Assembly: GCA_964637565.1 (NCBI GenBank)
Contig: CAZWTY010000006.1
Coordinates: 17,191-81,190 of the forward strand
DNA length: 64,000 nucleotides
Reading direction: 5' to 3'
Origin: DYJE01 sp964637565
GTDB lineage: Bacteria > Desulfobacterota > Desulfobacteria > Desulfobacterales > Desulfolunaceae
Shown piece after piece: positions 7,398 through 16,904 of the stretch (its first letter is position 1; each line of letters starts with the position of its first letter). Position numbers and translations under genes: made by a program. The notes under the pieces were generated by a model. That model saw nothing but the letters and a program-made list of their open reading frames with translations, was not told the origin of the DNA and ran no database searches.

Positions 7398-8948
7398 ATG
7401 AGCAGAAAAATTCTGGGACTGGACATAAGGCGCAACGGACTTGCGGCCGTGATGATCAACGGAACCCTTCAGGGACAGGTGATCGAAAACCTTCAGTACG
7501 TCGATCTGGACGAGTCCTCGACGGCTTTGAGGGGCGCCGGGGTTGAAGACACGCCGAACGAGCCATGGCGAGAGGTCGAGGACGCGCCGCCCGAGGGTGA
7601 CGCCCGGGGAGAACGGCTGCTCCGGATGCTCGAGCTTCTGGCCCAGAAAATGGACCTGACAGACGCCGCCTGTTATGTTTCCTTCCCTTCGGGCGATGTG
7701 TCCTACCGCAACCTCACCGTCCCTTTCCGAAACAAGAAAAAGATCAAACAGATCCTTCCTTTTGAGCTGGAACCCCTGATTCCCGGGTCCGTGGACGAGC
7801 TGGCCCTGGATTTCATGACCCTTGACCCCGGTTTCCAGGAGCCGGGCCAGGAAGAACAGGAAACGCGCCTTGTGGCGGCCGCAGTGAACAGGGCGCTTCT
7901 CAGCTCTTTCGAGGCCTGCCTGAAACGGGGCGGCGTGAACCCCGAAACCATCGTCCCAGGCGGTTCGCTGATGACCGGGTATCTGTGCCGGATGATCGAC
8001 GAATGCGCCAACTACCTTGTGCTCGACATGGACCGGGACAACAGCACTTTGTTCCTGATCCGGAACAGTCAGATCGCCAGTGTCCGGTCGTTCAGGACCG
8101 GCCAGGACCGGGGCCGTCAGGCGGGCCTGAACGTGATCCGGACCACCCTGGCCTACTCGGAACAGTACGACGAAGCCTATGCACCGGAAGCCCTTTTCGT
8201 GACAGGACCCTCGCTCAAAAAACCGGGAACCCTGGATATTCTGGCCAAAGTGACGGGCCTTCCCGTGGAGCCCGTGCGTTTTCTGGAAGCGTCCGGCATC
8301 GAACTGGACGAACGGGTCAGGGACGATTGGGACGGAGACCTGTTTTCAGGCGCCCTGGCCCTGTGCTACGGCGGGCTTTACGGCGTGCGGGGCCTCACCC
8401 TTACCCAGCGGTTCGTGGCCGTGGGCAAATACCTTGCGGAGTACAGGCAGCGTCTTTCACGGACGGGAATTCTCGCCGCCATGGTGTTTGTCGCCTTTTT
8501 GTTCCACACCGCCTTGGATTCCTATGGCATGAACCGCAGGATCAAGGATTACGACCGGCAGATGCTGTCGATCTACAAAGAGATTTTCCCCAGTGTGGGC
8601 AAAGTGGTGGACCCGTACAACGAACTCAAGGCCAAGCTGTCCAGTGAACAGAAGAAAAAGGATTTTTCCCAGTCCAACGCGGGGAACATCCGTGTCATCG
8701 ATCTCCTGAACGACATCAGCACCAGGCTGGACCCGGCTCTTACCGTGGAACTGGATCGCTTCGTCCTGGGCGCCGAGGACCTGAAGCTGTCCGGAAGCGC
8801 AGACACCTACGCCACCGTGGACACCGTGAAGACAAAGCTCGAAACCATACCCTATGTCAAGGCCGTGGTGATCACGTCAACCTCCGGGGAACAGAACGAC
8901 AAGGCGGTCCGTTTCAAACTCACCATCGAATTCAAAGGGGCGGAATAA
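7398..8948 (+). CDS. gspL: Type II secretion system assembly protein GspL
   Basis: A 516-residue protein. The N-terminal actin-like (ASKHA/PilM-type) cytoplasmic domain starts MSRKILGLDIRRNGLAAVMI. A transmembrane segment follows near residues 355-375 (GILAAMVFVAFLFHTAL), then a small periplasmic ferredoxin-like domain. GspL recruits the ATPase GspE to the inner membrane and partners GspM. ATG 7398 is chosen because it begins exactly at the conserved ASKHA strand; the frame opens upstream at 7341. gspM starts directly after the stop. Confidence 0.9.
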   Translation: MSRKILGLDIRRNGLAAVMINGTLQGQVIENLQYVDLDESSTALRGAGVEDTPNEPWREVEDAPPEGDARGERLLRMLELLAQKMDLTDAACYVSFPSGDVSYRNLTVPFRNKKKIKQILPFELEPLIPGSVDELALDFMTLDPGFQEPGQEEQETRLVAAAVNRALLSSFEACLKRGGVNPETIVPGGSLMTGYLCRMIDECANYLVLDMDRDNSTLFLIRNSQIASVRSFRTGQDRGRQAGLNVIRTTLAYSEQYDEAYAPEALFVTGPSLKKPGTLDILAKVTGLPVEPVRFLEASGIELDERVRDDWDGDLFSGALALCYGGLYGVRGLTLTQRFVAVGKYLAEYRQRLSRTGILAAMVFVAFLFHTALDSYGMNRRIKDYDRQMLSIYKEIFPSVGKVVDPYNELKAKLSSEQKKKDFSQSNAGNIRVIDLLNDISTRLDPALTVELDRFVLGAEDLKLSGSADTYATVDTVKTKLETIPYVKAVVITSTSGEQNDKAVRFKLTIEFKGAE

Positions 8949-9581
8949 ATGATTCAGCGGATACTCAGCCGGTTGAAAATCGACGATCTCCTCAGGCGTG
9001 TTCCGGTCCAGGATCTGGTCAGGCGTCTGCCCGTGGACCGGCTGGTGAATCAGTTCAAGAACATGACGGTCCGTGAACGGATCGCCGTGAGCGGGGCCGT
9101 GGTCCTTGTGGTCGTGCTTCTGGTCTACCAGGTTCTGATCTCGCCTTTCATTGAAGGCCGGGACAAACGGAGGAAGATGATCGCCGAAAAGGCCTTGCAG
9201 GTCCAGGAAATGGCCGTGATGCGTGACGAATACATGTCCATGATGGCCAGGGGGGACTCCCTCCGGCGCATGGCCGCGGGCAAGGACAGCGGATTCACCC
9301 TTTTCGCCTTTCTCGAACAGCTGGCCGGACAGACGGGGATCAAGGAAAACATCAGCTACATGAAACCGTCCAAGTCGGTTCAGAAAGACACCCAGGTCAC
9401 GCTGTCCCTGGTTGAAATCAAGCTCCAGGGTGTGGATATGAAAAAACTGATGGATTTTCTGTTTCAGGTGGAAACCTCGCCGAACGCCGTGTTCGTCCGG
9501 GGAGTGTCCCTGACCAAATCTGGCAAGGACGAACTTCTGACGGCGATCCTCCAGATCGAAACCGTGGAAGGCGAGGGTTGA
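8949..9581 (+). CDS. gspM: Type II secretion system inner-membrane protein GspM
   Basis: A 210-residue bitopic protein with one transmembrane helix near residues 45-65 (IAVSGAVVLVVVLLVYQVLI), a coiled region, and a periplasmic ferredoxin-like domain. GspM scaffolds GspL and GspE in the assembly platform. It begins on the base following the gspL stop, so the two are almost certainly coupled. Confidence 0.88.
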   Translation: MIQRILSRLKIDDLLRRVPVQDLVRRLPVDRLVNQFKNMTVRERIAVSGAVVLVVVLLVYQVLISPFIEGRDKRRKMIAEKALQVQEMAVMRDEYMSMMARGDSLRRMAAGKDSGFTLFAFLEQLAGQTGIKENISYMKPSKSVQKDTQVTLSLVEIKLQGVDMKKLMDFLFQVETSPNAVFVRGVSLTKSGKDELLTAILQIETVEGEG

Positions 9582-9654
9582 CGGCCGAAAGGCGAGGCAG
9601 GCGGACGGAGTCGGGATATTGGCTGGAATCAGACTGGAAAAACTGGGAAACATC

Positions 9655-10518
9655 ATGGGCCGCAGGCAGGCCTATGTTCTTTACGTCGTGGCCTGTGTTC
9701 TGTTTTTTCTCTGGGCTCTTTTCCCGTCGGAGGATTTTGCGGACTACCTCGAAACCCTGGCGGCCCGCCACGGGGGAGGCATCACCGTGACCATCGAAAA
9801 GGCCCGGCCCACCCTGACGTTGGGTCTTTCCCTGAAAGGTGTGGTGGTGACAAGGCCACGGGTCATGGCTGTGGAGGCCGCCTCGGTGAATCTCCGGCCC
9901 GGTTATTTTTCCCTGATGGGCAAAACTCCGGCCGTGTCTTTTTCCGCTGAAGTTTTCGGAGGCAAAACCAAGGGCAAGGTTCGTCTGGACCGGTCTGCCG
10001 GAGGCGGGGTCGGGGTGGAGGAGATGGTTCTCGCGGATATCGATCTGGCCCTGTTTAAGAACCAGGTTCAGGGTTTCATGCCCGGTGTGGGGCTGAAGGG
10101 GATTCTCAACGCCGAAGGCGGTTACAGCCCCGAGGGCCGTGGCAACGGCCGCCTGAGCCTGAACATCAAGAATCTGATGATCCAGCCCACGGAACCGCTG
10201 TTTTCGGTGGAAAGCCTGACGTTCAACGACCTGACCGCCTCGATGGACATCAAGAGCCGGAAACTGGCCATCGAGAACTGCGTCATCGAGGGAAACGAGA
10301 TCGACGGGACCGTGAAAGGGTCGGTGTTTATCCGGGAACCGTTTGAAACAAGCTCCCTGCGCCTCACCGGTTCCCTGAAACCGGAGAAGAGCCTGCTTGA
10401 AAAGCTGGGCAAGACCATGCCCATCGACATGGTGCTGGGTGGAAGCGCGAACGGGGAGGGTGAGATCCCTTTCAAAATTTCAGGCATGATCGGTTCGCCC
10501 AGTTACTCGCTGAATTAA
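9655..10518 (+). CDS. gspN: Type II secretion system protein GspN
   Basis: A 287-residue protein with an N-terminal transmembrane segment (YVLYVVACVLFFLWALF) followed by a periplasmic beta-rich region resembling AsmA/GspN folds. GspN is an accessory component of many delta-class type II operons; its role is not well defined. The identification rests on this topology plus position between gspM and gspC. Start uncertain: ATG 9655 puts the basic MGRRQ directly before the membrane helix, while an in-frame TTG at 9619 has a slightly better ribosome site and would give 299 residues. Confidence 0.78.
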   Translation: MGRRQAYVLYVVACVLFFLWALFPSEDFADYLETLAARHGGGITVTIEKARPTLTLGLSLKGVVVTRPRVMAVEAASVNLRPGYFSLMGKTPAVSFSAEVFGGKTKGKVRLDRSAGGGVGVEEMVLADIDLALFKNQVQGFMPGVGLKGILNAEGGYSPEGRGNGRLSLNIKNLMIQPTEPLFSVESLTFNDLTASMDIKSRKLAIENCVIEGNEIDGTVKGSVFIREPFETSSLRLTGSLKPEKSLLEKLGKTMPIDMVLGGSANGEGEIPFKISGMIGSPSYSLN

Positions 10519-10536
10519 CGAAAAGGTTTCGTATCT

Positions 10537-11397
10537 ATGCTTGACCGATATTTTACCATTGTCAACGTCCTCCTGATCACGGCGTTTATCGGGCTGTGCA
10601 CCGGCACGTTCTACAAGGCCGTCACGTCGTTCATGGACAGGACAGCCCCGGCTCCTTCAAGGTCGGTGGGTTCCGACGTCCCCCGGGCTGACGAACTGAA
10701 ACCCAAAGCCCTGGGCGATTACGATCAGGTGGCCTCAAGAAACCTGTTCATGGTGGGGTCTATGGCATCCAGGGGGTCGGACGGCATGCTGAGCCTGGAC
10801 GACTTGGAGAAGACCGACCTTCAGCTGACCCTCTGGGGAACCATCGCCGGAGGGGGAGACATGGCCTGGGCCATCATCGAGGACAAAAGCACCCGGAGTC
10901 AGGGACTTTACAAGGTGGGGGACAAAGTTCAGAACGCCACCCTCACCCATGTTTTCCGGAACAAGGTGGTGCTGAGCGTGAACGGCAAGGACCAGATCCT
11001 TGAAACCATGGACGGGGAAGGGGGGGCGGACGGCGGCCCCGGTATGGCGGGCCCCATGGGACCTGCGGGAACGGGATCGGGCAGCATCACGGTGGAAAGA
11101 AACCTGATCAACGAATCCATCAAGGATCTGAACACCCTGATGAAGGATGTGCGGATCCGGCCCCATTTCAGCAACGGCCAGTCCGACGGCCTGATCATCA
11201 GCGGGATCAGGGGGGATTCGGTGTTCAAGAAACTGGGACTCCGGAACGGCGACATCATCCTGGGTGTGGATGGCAGCAAAATCCAGTCCGTGGATGACGC
11301 CATGAAGCTCTACGCCGGGTTGAAGAACATGCAGAACATGAAGATCGAGATCAAACGAAGGGGGCAGGTCCAGACCCTTGACTACAATGTGAAGTAA
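10537..11397 (+). CDS. gspC: Type II secretion system protein GspC (PDZ-containing)
   Basis: A 286-residue protein. It has a transmembrane helix near residues 8-28, a periplasmic homology region around residues 65-150 (LWGTIAGGGDMAWAIIED), a Gly-rich linker near residue 165, and a C-terminal PDZ domain (GLRNGDIILGVDGSKI near residue 240). GspC links the inner-membrane platform to the secretin through its homology region. The C-terminal domain is a PDZ rather than the coiled coil of some families. Its TAA overlaps the gspD ATG (TAATG). Confidence 0.92.
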   Translation: MLDRYFTIVNVLLITAFIGLCTGTFYKAVTSFMDRTAPAPSRSVGSDVPRADELKPKALGDYDQVASRNLFMVGSMASRGSDGMLSLDDLEKTDLQLTLWGTIAGGGDMAWAIIEDKSTRSQGLYKVGDKVQNATLTHVFRNKVVLSVNGKDQILETMDGEGGADGGPGMAGPMGPAGTGSGSITVERNLINESIKDLNTLMKDVRIRPHFSNGQSDGLIISGIRGDSVFKKLGLRNGDIILGVDGSKIQSVDDAMKLYAGLKNMQNMKIEIKRRGQVQTLDYNVK

Positions 11398-13694
11398 TGA
11401 AAGCGCGGGATGGTATGAAACACATGACACGAAACAAGAACGGAACGGCGGCGATGAAAAAGAAACGGGTTTCAACCTTTGCGGCGACCGTGTGCATTTT
11501 TCTCATGCTTATCGGGTCCGGTATGGCGGATTCCCCTTTCTCGAGCATGGGCAGACGGACGAGGACCCTGGCGGACAGCTCCACGGCCAACCCCATGGAG
11601 GCCCTGAACGCCGAACAGCCTCCCGTGGAGGCACCGGAAGTTCCTGAACCCGCGCCCGCCCCCGAACCTCCCCCGGTGCCCGTGGACGTGCCGAACTACG
11701 GCCGCTACTCCGCCCCGTCGGCCTCACGGGGAGCCCTGAGACCCGCCACGGACCGGGGACCCATGAAAAGCAAGGACCAGGAAGTGAAAAACGGCCGGGT
11801 CCATCTTGATTTCAACGATGTGGACATCCGGGTTTTCATCAAGTTCATCAGCGAAATCACGGGCAAGAACTTCGTCATCGACCGGAAGGTTTCAGGCAAG
11901 GTCTCCATCGTGTCCCCGGGAACCGTGTCCATCAGCGAGGCCTACCGGGTGTTCGAGTCGGTTCTCGAGGTCCACGACTACGCCGCGGTGAAATCGGGCA
12001 GCCTGATCAAGATCGTTCCGGCCAAGGACGCTCAGCAGCGGAACATCCTCACCCGGCTGAGAAGGGAGGGCATGCCCACCGACGACCGGATCATCACCCA
12101 GCTGATCCCCCTGAAATACGCCGATCCCGAGGAGATCAAACGCCTTCTCACCCCCCTGGTGTCGCGGAACAGCAGCATTCTGTCCTACGAGCCCACCAAC
12201 ATGCTGATCATCACCGATCTGGCCTCCAACATCAAACGTCTGCTGAAGATCCTGGCCGCCATCGACGTGGCGGGCATCGGACAGGAGGTGACGGTGATTC
12301 CCCTCCAGTATGCGGACTGCACCAAATTCACCGCCCTTTTGAACAGCGTGTTCAACAAGGCCCAGACGCCCGGACGTCCCAAGGCCGGGAAAACCGTCCA
12401 GTTTGAAGCCGACGAACGGACCAACAGCGTGGTGGTCATGGGGAGCAAGGGAGAAACGGAAAAGGTGAGCAGCCTTGTCCGGCTTCTTGACAAGGAGATC
12501 CCCCAGGGTAAGGAAAAAATTCATGTGTACTACCTTGAAAACGCCACGGCCGAAGACATGGCCACGGTGCTCCTGAACCTGTCGAAAAAACAGCCCGCAG
12601 CCGAGGGAGACAAGGGAAAAGCCCCTCCCATCCAGGGTGACAAGGTGCAGATCACCGCAGACAAGGCCACCAACAGCCTGATCATCGTGGCTGAAAAAAG
12701 CGATTACACGGTGATCGAAGACGTGATCAAGAAACTCGATATCCCCAGAACCATGGTGTATATCGAATGCCTGATCATGGAAGTCAACGTGGACAAGAAC
12801 TTCAACCTGGGCATGGAATGGACCGTGGGCAAAGACACCACCATCAACGGAAAGGCGGCCGGGGTGGGCGTCGGATTTGACGGGGGCAGCGGTTATACCA
12901 ATACGGCGGGCCTTGCGGGTCTCAGCACCACGGCTCCGGGTGTCAGCGTCCTTCCCACCGGATTTGCCATGGGTGTGTTCTCCGAAGCGCTTAAAATCGG
13001 CGGGGTGTCGTTTCCGAGCCTCGGAGCCGTGATCCAGGCCTACAAGAAAGACGAGGACGTGCAGATCCTCTCCACCCCCCAGATCCTGACCACCAACAAC
13101 GAAGAGGCCAGCATCACCGTGGGGAAAAAGATCCCCTACCTCACCAAGAACGTGACCGGGGAAACGGACTACAACAACTTCGAGTACAAGGACGTGGGCA
13201 TTTCCCTGAAAATCACACCCCACATCAACGAGGACCGGAAGATCCGACTGAAGATCGCCCAGGAAACAAGCCGGGTTCTCGGCGATACCCAGAGCCTGTC
13301 TCCGTCCACCCTGAAACGGGCCATCGACACCACGGTGATCGTGGATGACGGCAACACCGTGGTTCTGGGCGGCCTGATCGACGAAAGCCAGAGCGACACC
13401 CGGTACAAAGTCCCCTGTCTCGGGGACATTCCCCTGTTGAAATACCTGTTCAGTTCCATCGGCCAGTCCCAGTCCAAGACCAACCTCTACGTGTTTCTCA
13501 CCTCCCATGTGGTGAAAAACGGCAAGGAGGCCCGGGACATGTATGATAAGAAGTATAAGGAAATCAACGAGATGCGCCAGGAGTCCATCCGGATGTACCC
13601 CGGTGAACGAGGAAAAAAGGGGGAGAAGCACAAGGTCATCGATATCGGTCCCGTGATCGAGGAGGATATCGACACGAGCCGCTGGAATGAGTAG
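11397..13694 (+). CDS. gspD: Type II secretion system secretin GspD
   Basis: A 765-residue outer-membrane secretin. A cleavable signal (KKKRVSTFAATVCIFLMLIGS) precedes a Pro-rich linker near residues 75-110. The N0 domain begins near VHLDFNDVDIRVFIKFI, and N1-N3 repeats follow with LIPLKYADPEEI- and VIPLQYADCTKF-type strands. The C-terminal secretin domain has VQILSTPQILTTNNEEA and VVLGGLIDE. It forms the multimeric outer-membrane channel. The start at 11397 overlaps the gspC stop; ATG 11454 would start exactly at the signal peptide and may be the true start. A C-terminal tail of about 50 residues could be a pilotin-binding region; no GspS is seen. Confidence 0.95.
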   Translation: MKARDGMKHMTRNKNGTAAMKKKRVSTFAATVCIFLMLIGSGMADSPFSSMGRRTRTLADSSTANPMEALNAEQPPVEAPEVPEPAPAPEPPPVPVDVPNYGRYSAPSASRGALRPATDRGPMKSKDQEVKNGRVHLDFNDVDIRVFIKFISEITGKNFVIDRKVSGKVSIVSPGTVSISEAYRVFESVLEVHDYAAVKSGSLIKIVPAKDAQQRNILTRLRREGMPTDDRIITQLIPLKYADPEEIKRLLTPLVSRNSSILSYEPTNMLIITDLASNIKRLLKILAAIDVAGIGQEVTVIPLQYADCTKFTALLNSVFNKAQTPGRPKAGKTVQFEADERTNSVVVMGSKGETEKVSSLVRLLDKEIPQGKEKIHVYYLENATAEDMATVLLNLSKKQPAAEGDKGKAPPIQGDKVQITADKATNSLIIVAEKSDYTVIEDVIKKLDIPRTMVYIECLIMEVNVDKNFNLGMEWTVGKDTTINGKAAGVGVGFDGGSGYTNTAGLAGLSTTAPGVSVLPTGFAMGVFSEALKIGGVSFPSLGAVIQAYKKDEDVQILSTPQILTTNNEEASITVGKKIPYLTKNVTGETDYNNFEYKDVGISLKITPHINEDRKIRLKIAQETSRVLGDTQSLSPSTLKRAIDTTVIVDDGNTVVLGGLIDESQSDTRYKVPCLGDIPLLKYLFSSIGQSQSKTNLYVFLTSHVVKNGKEARDMYDKKYKEINEMRQESIRMYPGERGKKGEKHKVIDIGPVIEEDIDTSRWNE

Positions 13695-15489
13695 GGCTAT
13701 GAGAAAAGAACTGTCACAGATCCTTGAAGAGAAGTTCAACGTCTCCCCCAGGACTTTTGCCGAGGCCAGGGACCTGGGGCGGGAGCAGAACCTCAAGACC
13801 AGCGAGGTGCTGATCCGCAAGAATGTGGTCACCGAAGCCCAGTTTCTCCAGGCCGTGGCCGAACAATACCAGATGCCCTTCTGGGCGGAACTTCCCCAGA
13901 CACGACTTGACACTGCGTTCACCTCCAAGGTGTCCATCCAGTTTCTCAAAAAGAACTTCATGGTTCCCCTGCTTCCCGGAGAAACCAAAAAAGAGGACGG
14001 GAAAGACAGCGATATCATTGACCTGGAAAGCCCGGTCACGGAAAAGGGAACAGGCGGCGGGGATTCCAGGGCAAAGTTGCCGGATCACCACATCATCGCG
14101 GTGAACGACCCCCTTCATATCCACCAGCTCGACGACCTGGCCCGGCTTCTTAACATCGACCACTACGAAACCGTGCTGTCCACCCGGGACGCCATCGTAT
14201 CCATGATCAACCGGGCCTACGACCTGAGCCGGGATTCGGCCCAGCAGCTCGTCCAGGACATGGAGGAGAGCAGCCGCACCATCATCAGCGAGATCGAGGA
14301 AACGGCGGACCTCCTGGACGACACCAGCGAATCCCAGATCATCAAGCTGGTGAACCACATCATCTCCCAGTCCATCAAGGCCAGGGCCAGCGATATCCAC
14401 ATCGAGCCCTACCAGGACAGCTTCAAGGTCAGGTACCGGGTGGACGGAATCCTCTACGATCTCCTGAAACCGCCCAAATGGATCCAGTCAGCCCTGATCT
14501 CCCGTATCAAGGTCATGGCCAAGCTGAACATCGCCGAAAAACGACTGCCCCAGGACGGTCGCATCGACGTGCGTATCGGGGAAAACGACGTGGATATCCG
14601 TGTGTCCACCGTGCCAACCAGTTTCGGTGAACGGGTGGTTTTGCGTCTTCTCAGCAAGGCCGGGGCTCTTCTCACCCTCACCGAATTCGGCCTTTCCCAG
14701 GACAAACTGGACACCCTGAAACACCTGATCCGCCAGCCCAACGGCATCATTCTCGTCACCGGACCCACGGGAAGCGGAAAAACCACCACGCTGTACGCGA
14801 TTCTCTCGGCCATCAATTCGCCGGAGATCAACATCATCACCATCGAGGACCCCATCGAGTACCAGCTGAACGGCATCGGCCAGATCCAGGTGAACCCCAA
14901 GATCGACCTGACCTTTGCCAGCGGCCTCCGGTCCATCGTCCGCCAGGACCCTGACGTGATTCTCGTGGGAGAGATCCGTGACGGCGAAACGGCGGAAATC
15001 GCCATCCAGTCGGCTCTCACCGGTCACCTTGTTTTCTCCACGCTCCACACCAACGATTCGGCCAGCGCCGTCACCCGTCTGGTGGATATCGGCATGGAAC
15101 CCTTTCTCCTGTCTTCGGCCCTGAACGCCATCGTGGCCCAGCGGCTTGTCCGGACCCTGTGCACCGACTGCCGGGAAGAGTACCGGCCGGACGCCAACAT
15201 GATCAACATGGCGGGCCTTCCCCTGGACAAGTGCCGGCACATTCCCTTCTATCGGCCCAGAGGTTGCGAAAACTGCTTTCATACCGGCTACCGGGGCCGG
15301 ACCGCCATCATGGAAATCATGGTGATGGACCAGTACATCAAAAGCCTGATCCTCAAAACGTCGGACTCCAACGTGATCAAGACCCACGCCGTCAAGCGCG
15401 GCATGAAGACCCTCCGTGTGGACGGCCTCAAGAAGCTGGTGGAAGGGGTGACGTCCATCGAGGAAGTGCTCCGGGTGACCCATGGGTAA
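13687..15489 (+). CDS. gspE: Type II secretion system ATPase GspE
   Basis: A 600-residue traffic ATPase. The N-terminal MshEN/T2SSE_N-type domain is followed by the ATPase core. Walker A GPTGSGKTT lies near residue 358, with the Asp box/Walker B region LVGEIRDGETAE near 425 and a His box (STLHTN) near 450. A tetracysteine zinc site, CTDC...CENC, lies near residues 490-530. GspE powers pseudopilus assembly from the cytoplasm. It overlaps gspD by 8 bases; ATG 13699 is an alternative start. It is the last secretion gene here: no gspF platform gene follows. Confidence 0.95.
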   Translation: MSRAMRKELSQILEEKFNVSPRTFAEARDLGREQNLKTSEVLIRKNVVTEAQFLQAVAEQYQMPFWAELPQTRLDTAFTSKVSIQFLKKNFMVPLLPGETKKEDGKDSDIIDLESPVTEKGTGGGDSRAKLPDHHIIAVNDPLHIHQLDDLARLLNIDHYETVLSTRDAIVSMINRAYDLSRDSAQQLVQDMEESSRTIISEIEETADLLDDTSESQIIKLVNHIISQSIKARASDIHIEPYQDSFKVRYRVDGILYDLLKPPKWIQSALISRIKVMAKLNIAEKRLPQDGRIDVRIGENDVDIRVSTVPTSFGERVVLRLLSKAGALLTLTEFGLSQDKLDTLKHLIRQPNGIILVTGPTGSGKTTTLYAILSAINSPEINIITIEDPIEYQLNGIGQIQVNPKIDLTFASGLRSIVRQDPDVILVGEIRDGETAEIAIQSALTGHLVFSTLHTNDSASAVTRLVDIGMEPFLLSSALNAIVAQRLVRTLCTDCREEYRPDANMINMAGLPLDKCRHIPFYRPRGCENCFHTGYRGRTAIMEIMVMDQYIKSLILKTSDSNVIKTHAVKRGMKTLRVDGLKKLVEGVTSIEEVLRVTHG

Positions 15490-15898
15490 AGACGGGCAAG
15501 GCGCTTCCTGTCCGGGTATCTTTAAGATGATGGGCTGGGCCTTGTTCGTTTGTGCGCTGGGGTTGACCGCCGCCTGCGCCGGCGTCCCGAAAAAACCTTC
15601 GGAACGTGAACCGGCCCGTGTGCCCGCTGTATTCCGGTTCTATCAGGCGGTGGTTTCTCCTGTGGACGGTGACCGTTGCCATATGAGGCCGTCCTGTTCG
15701 TCCTACACGGCGGAAGCTGTGGTGAAGCACGGCTGGTTCCTGGGCTGGATCCTGGGCTGCGACCGGCTGATCCGCTGCGGGGGAGACGAGGCCAACGTCA
15801 GTGCCATTCTGGTTGAAGGCGAAGAAAGGGTCGTGGAAGACCCCCTGTCGGCCAACGATTTCTGGTGGGCGGGCTCCAGGGAGGGCATGGATCATTGA
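15482..15898 (+). CDS. yidD: YidD-domain protein with lipoprotein-type signal
   Basis: A 138-residue protein. Residues 48-100 carry the YidD (membrane protein insertion efficiency factor) signature: RFYQAVVSP, then RPSCSSYTAEAV and GWFLGWI. YidD normally is a short, signal-less cytoplasmic membrane-associated protein next to rpmH/rnpA/yidC. This copy instead has a hydrophobic N terminus ending in a lipobox-like LTAAC (Cys about 32), which would export it. It overlaps gspE by 8 bases and the next gene by 4, so it belongs to the secretion transcript. ATG 15527 or 15530 could be the real start. Domain call good; function in this setting unknown. Confidence 0.8.
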   Translation: MGKDGQGASCPGIFKMMGWALFVCALGLTAACAGVPKKPSEREPARVPAVFRFYQAVVSPVDGDRCHMRPSCSSYTAEAVVKHGWFLGWILGCDRLIRCGGDEANVSAILVEGEERVVEDPLSANDFWWAGSREGMDH

Positions 15899-16818
15899 AA
15901 TGCCGGATCGTGGTGCTTTTCTGTTTTCTCATGTGCTTCTTTCACACGGAGCAGGCCCAAGGGGAGGCTCTGACCCTGGACGGCGAGGCCCAGTTCACGT
16001 ACGCCCGCACACTCTATGAAAGCGGAGATTACATTTCCGCCGTGGTGGAGTTCAAGCGGTTTGTCCATTTTTTCGCCGATGACGTTCGGGTTTCAGAAGC
16101 CCGGTACCTCACGGGTCTCTGCTGGATGAACGGCGGCAGGTATCCTGAAGCCCTCCAGGTTTTCCAGGACATTTCACGTCAAATTCCCGAAGATCCCTTT
16201 GCCGTGGACGCCGGTTTCATGACGGCCAGATGCCACGAAAAAACCGGCAACCCTCTTCTGGGGGCCGTGGAACTCCAGAACCTGATCCGGGGTTCGAAAG
16301 ACGAATCGGTGAAAGAAAGAGCCCGATACGCCCTGGCCTGGCTTTACCTGGACACGGGTTCCTGGGGCATGGCCAGGCAGGCCTTTTCGACCATGGATCA
16401 GGGTTCACGGAGTCTTTACCCTGTGGACCAGATCCTGGAAGGCCTTGACAAAACCCCGGAAATCCCACGAAAAAACCCGGTGGTTTCGGGCGCGCTGGCC
16501 CTGGTCCCCGGGGCGGGCTACCTTTACTGCGAAAGGCCCAAAGACGCCCTGGTTTCTTTTATCATCAACGGCGGCTTGATCTACTCGGCGATCCGCTCGT
16601 TCAAACATGACGATTACGCCCTGGGGGGCGTGGTCTCCTTTGTGGGGTTCGGGTTTTACGCCGGAAGTATCCACGGGTCGGTAACCGCGGCCCACAAGTA
16701 CAACCGGGCCCAGGCCAGACGGTTTATCGAGGATCTGAAAAGAGCTCTTCCCGTGACCGTGGGCCTGATTCCACCTTCACGGAAGGGGGCCGGAATTTTT
16801 CTCAGTCTGGAGTATTGA
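15895..16818 (+). CDS. TPR-repeat protein with signal peptide and C-terminal membrane segments
   Basis: A 307-residue protein not recognised to a named family. A TTG start at 15895 overlaps the YidD stop and has GGGAGG upstream. It yields a clean signal peptide (MKCRIVVLFCFLMCFF). Residues about 35-180 form helical tetratricopeptide-like repeats (ARTLYESGDYISAVVEF, ARYALAWLYLDTG). Residues about 205-275 hold hydrophobic, Gly-rich segments (ALALVPGAGYLY, DALVSFIINGGLIYSAI) similar to small TM2/DUF5683-like regions. Its coupling to the YidD lipoprotein and the gsp operon suggests an envelope assembly or scaffolding role; this is inference. Confidence 0.7.
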   Translation: MKCRIVVLFCFLMCFFHTEQAQGEALTLDGEAQFTYARTLYESGDYISAVVEFKRFVHFFADDVRVSEARYLTGLCWMNGGRYPEALQVFQDISRQIPEDPFAVDAGFMTARCHEKTGNPLLGAVELQNLIRGSKDESVKERARYALAWLYLDTGSWGMARQAFSTMDQGSRSLYPVDQILEGLDKTPEIPRKNPVVSGALALVPGAGYLYCERPKDALVSFIINGGLIYSAIRSFKHDDYALGGVVSFVGFGFYAGSIHGSVTAAHKYNRAQARRFIEDLKRALPVTVGLIPPSRKGAGIFLSLEY

Positions 16819-16904
16819 AAAAACGGCTGAAGCGAAACGAAATGCCGTGATCTGTGTTTAATGAAATGAAAGAAAATGAAACGTCGAAACCAACAGGGGG
16901 AAAC

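Noticed and set aside
11892..14039. Long 715-residue minus-strand ORF
   Set aside because: It is the antisense shadow of gspD/gspE in GC-rich DNA, with His-rich composition typical of shadows.
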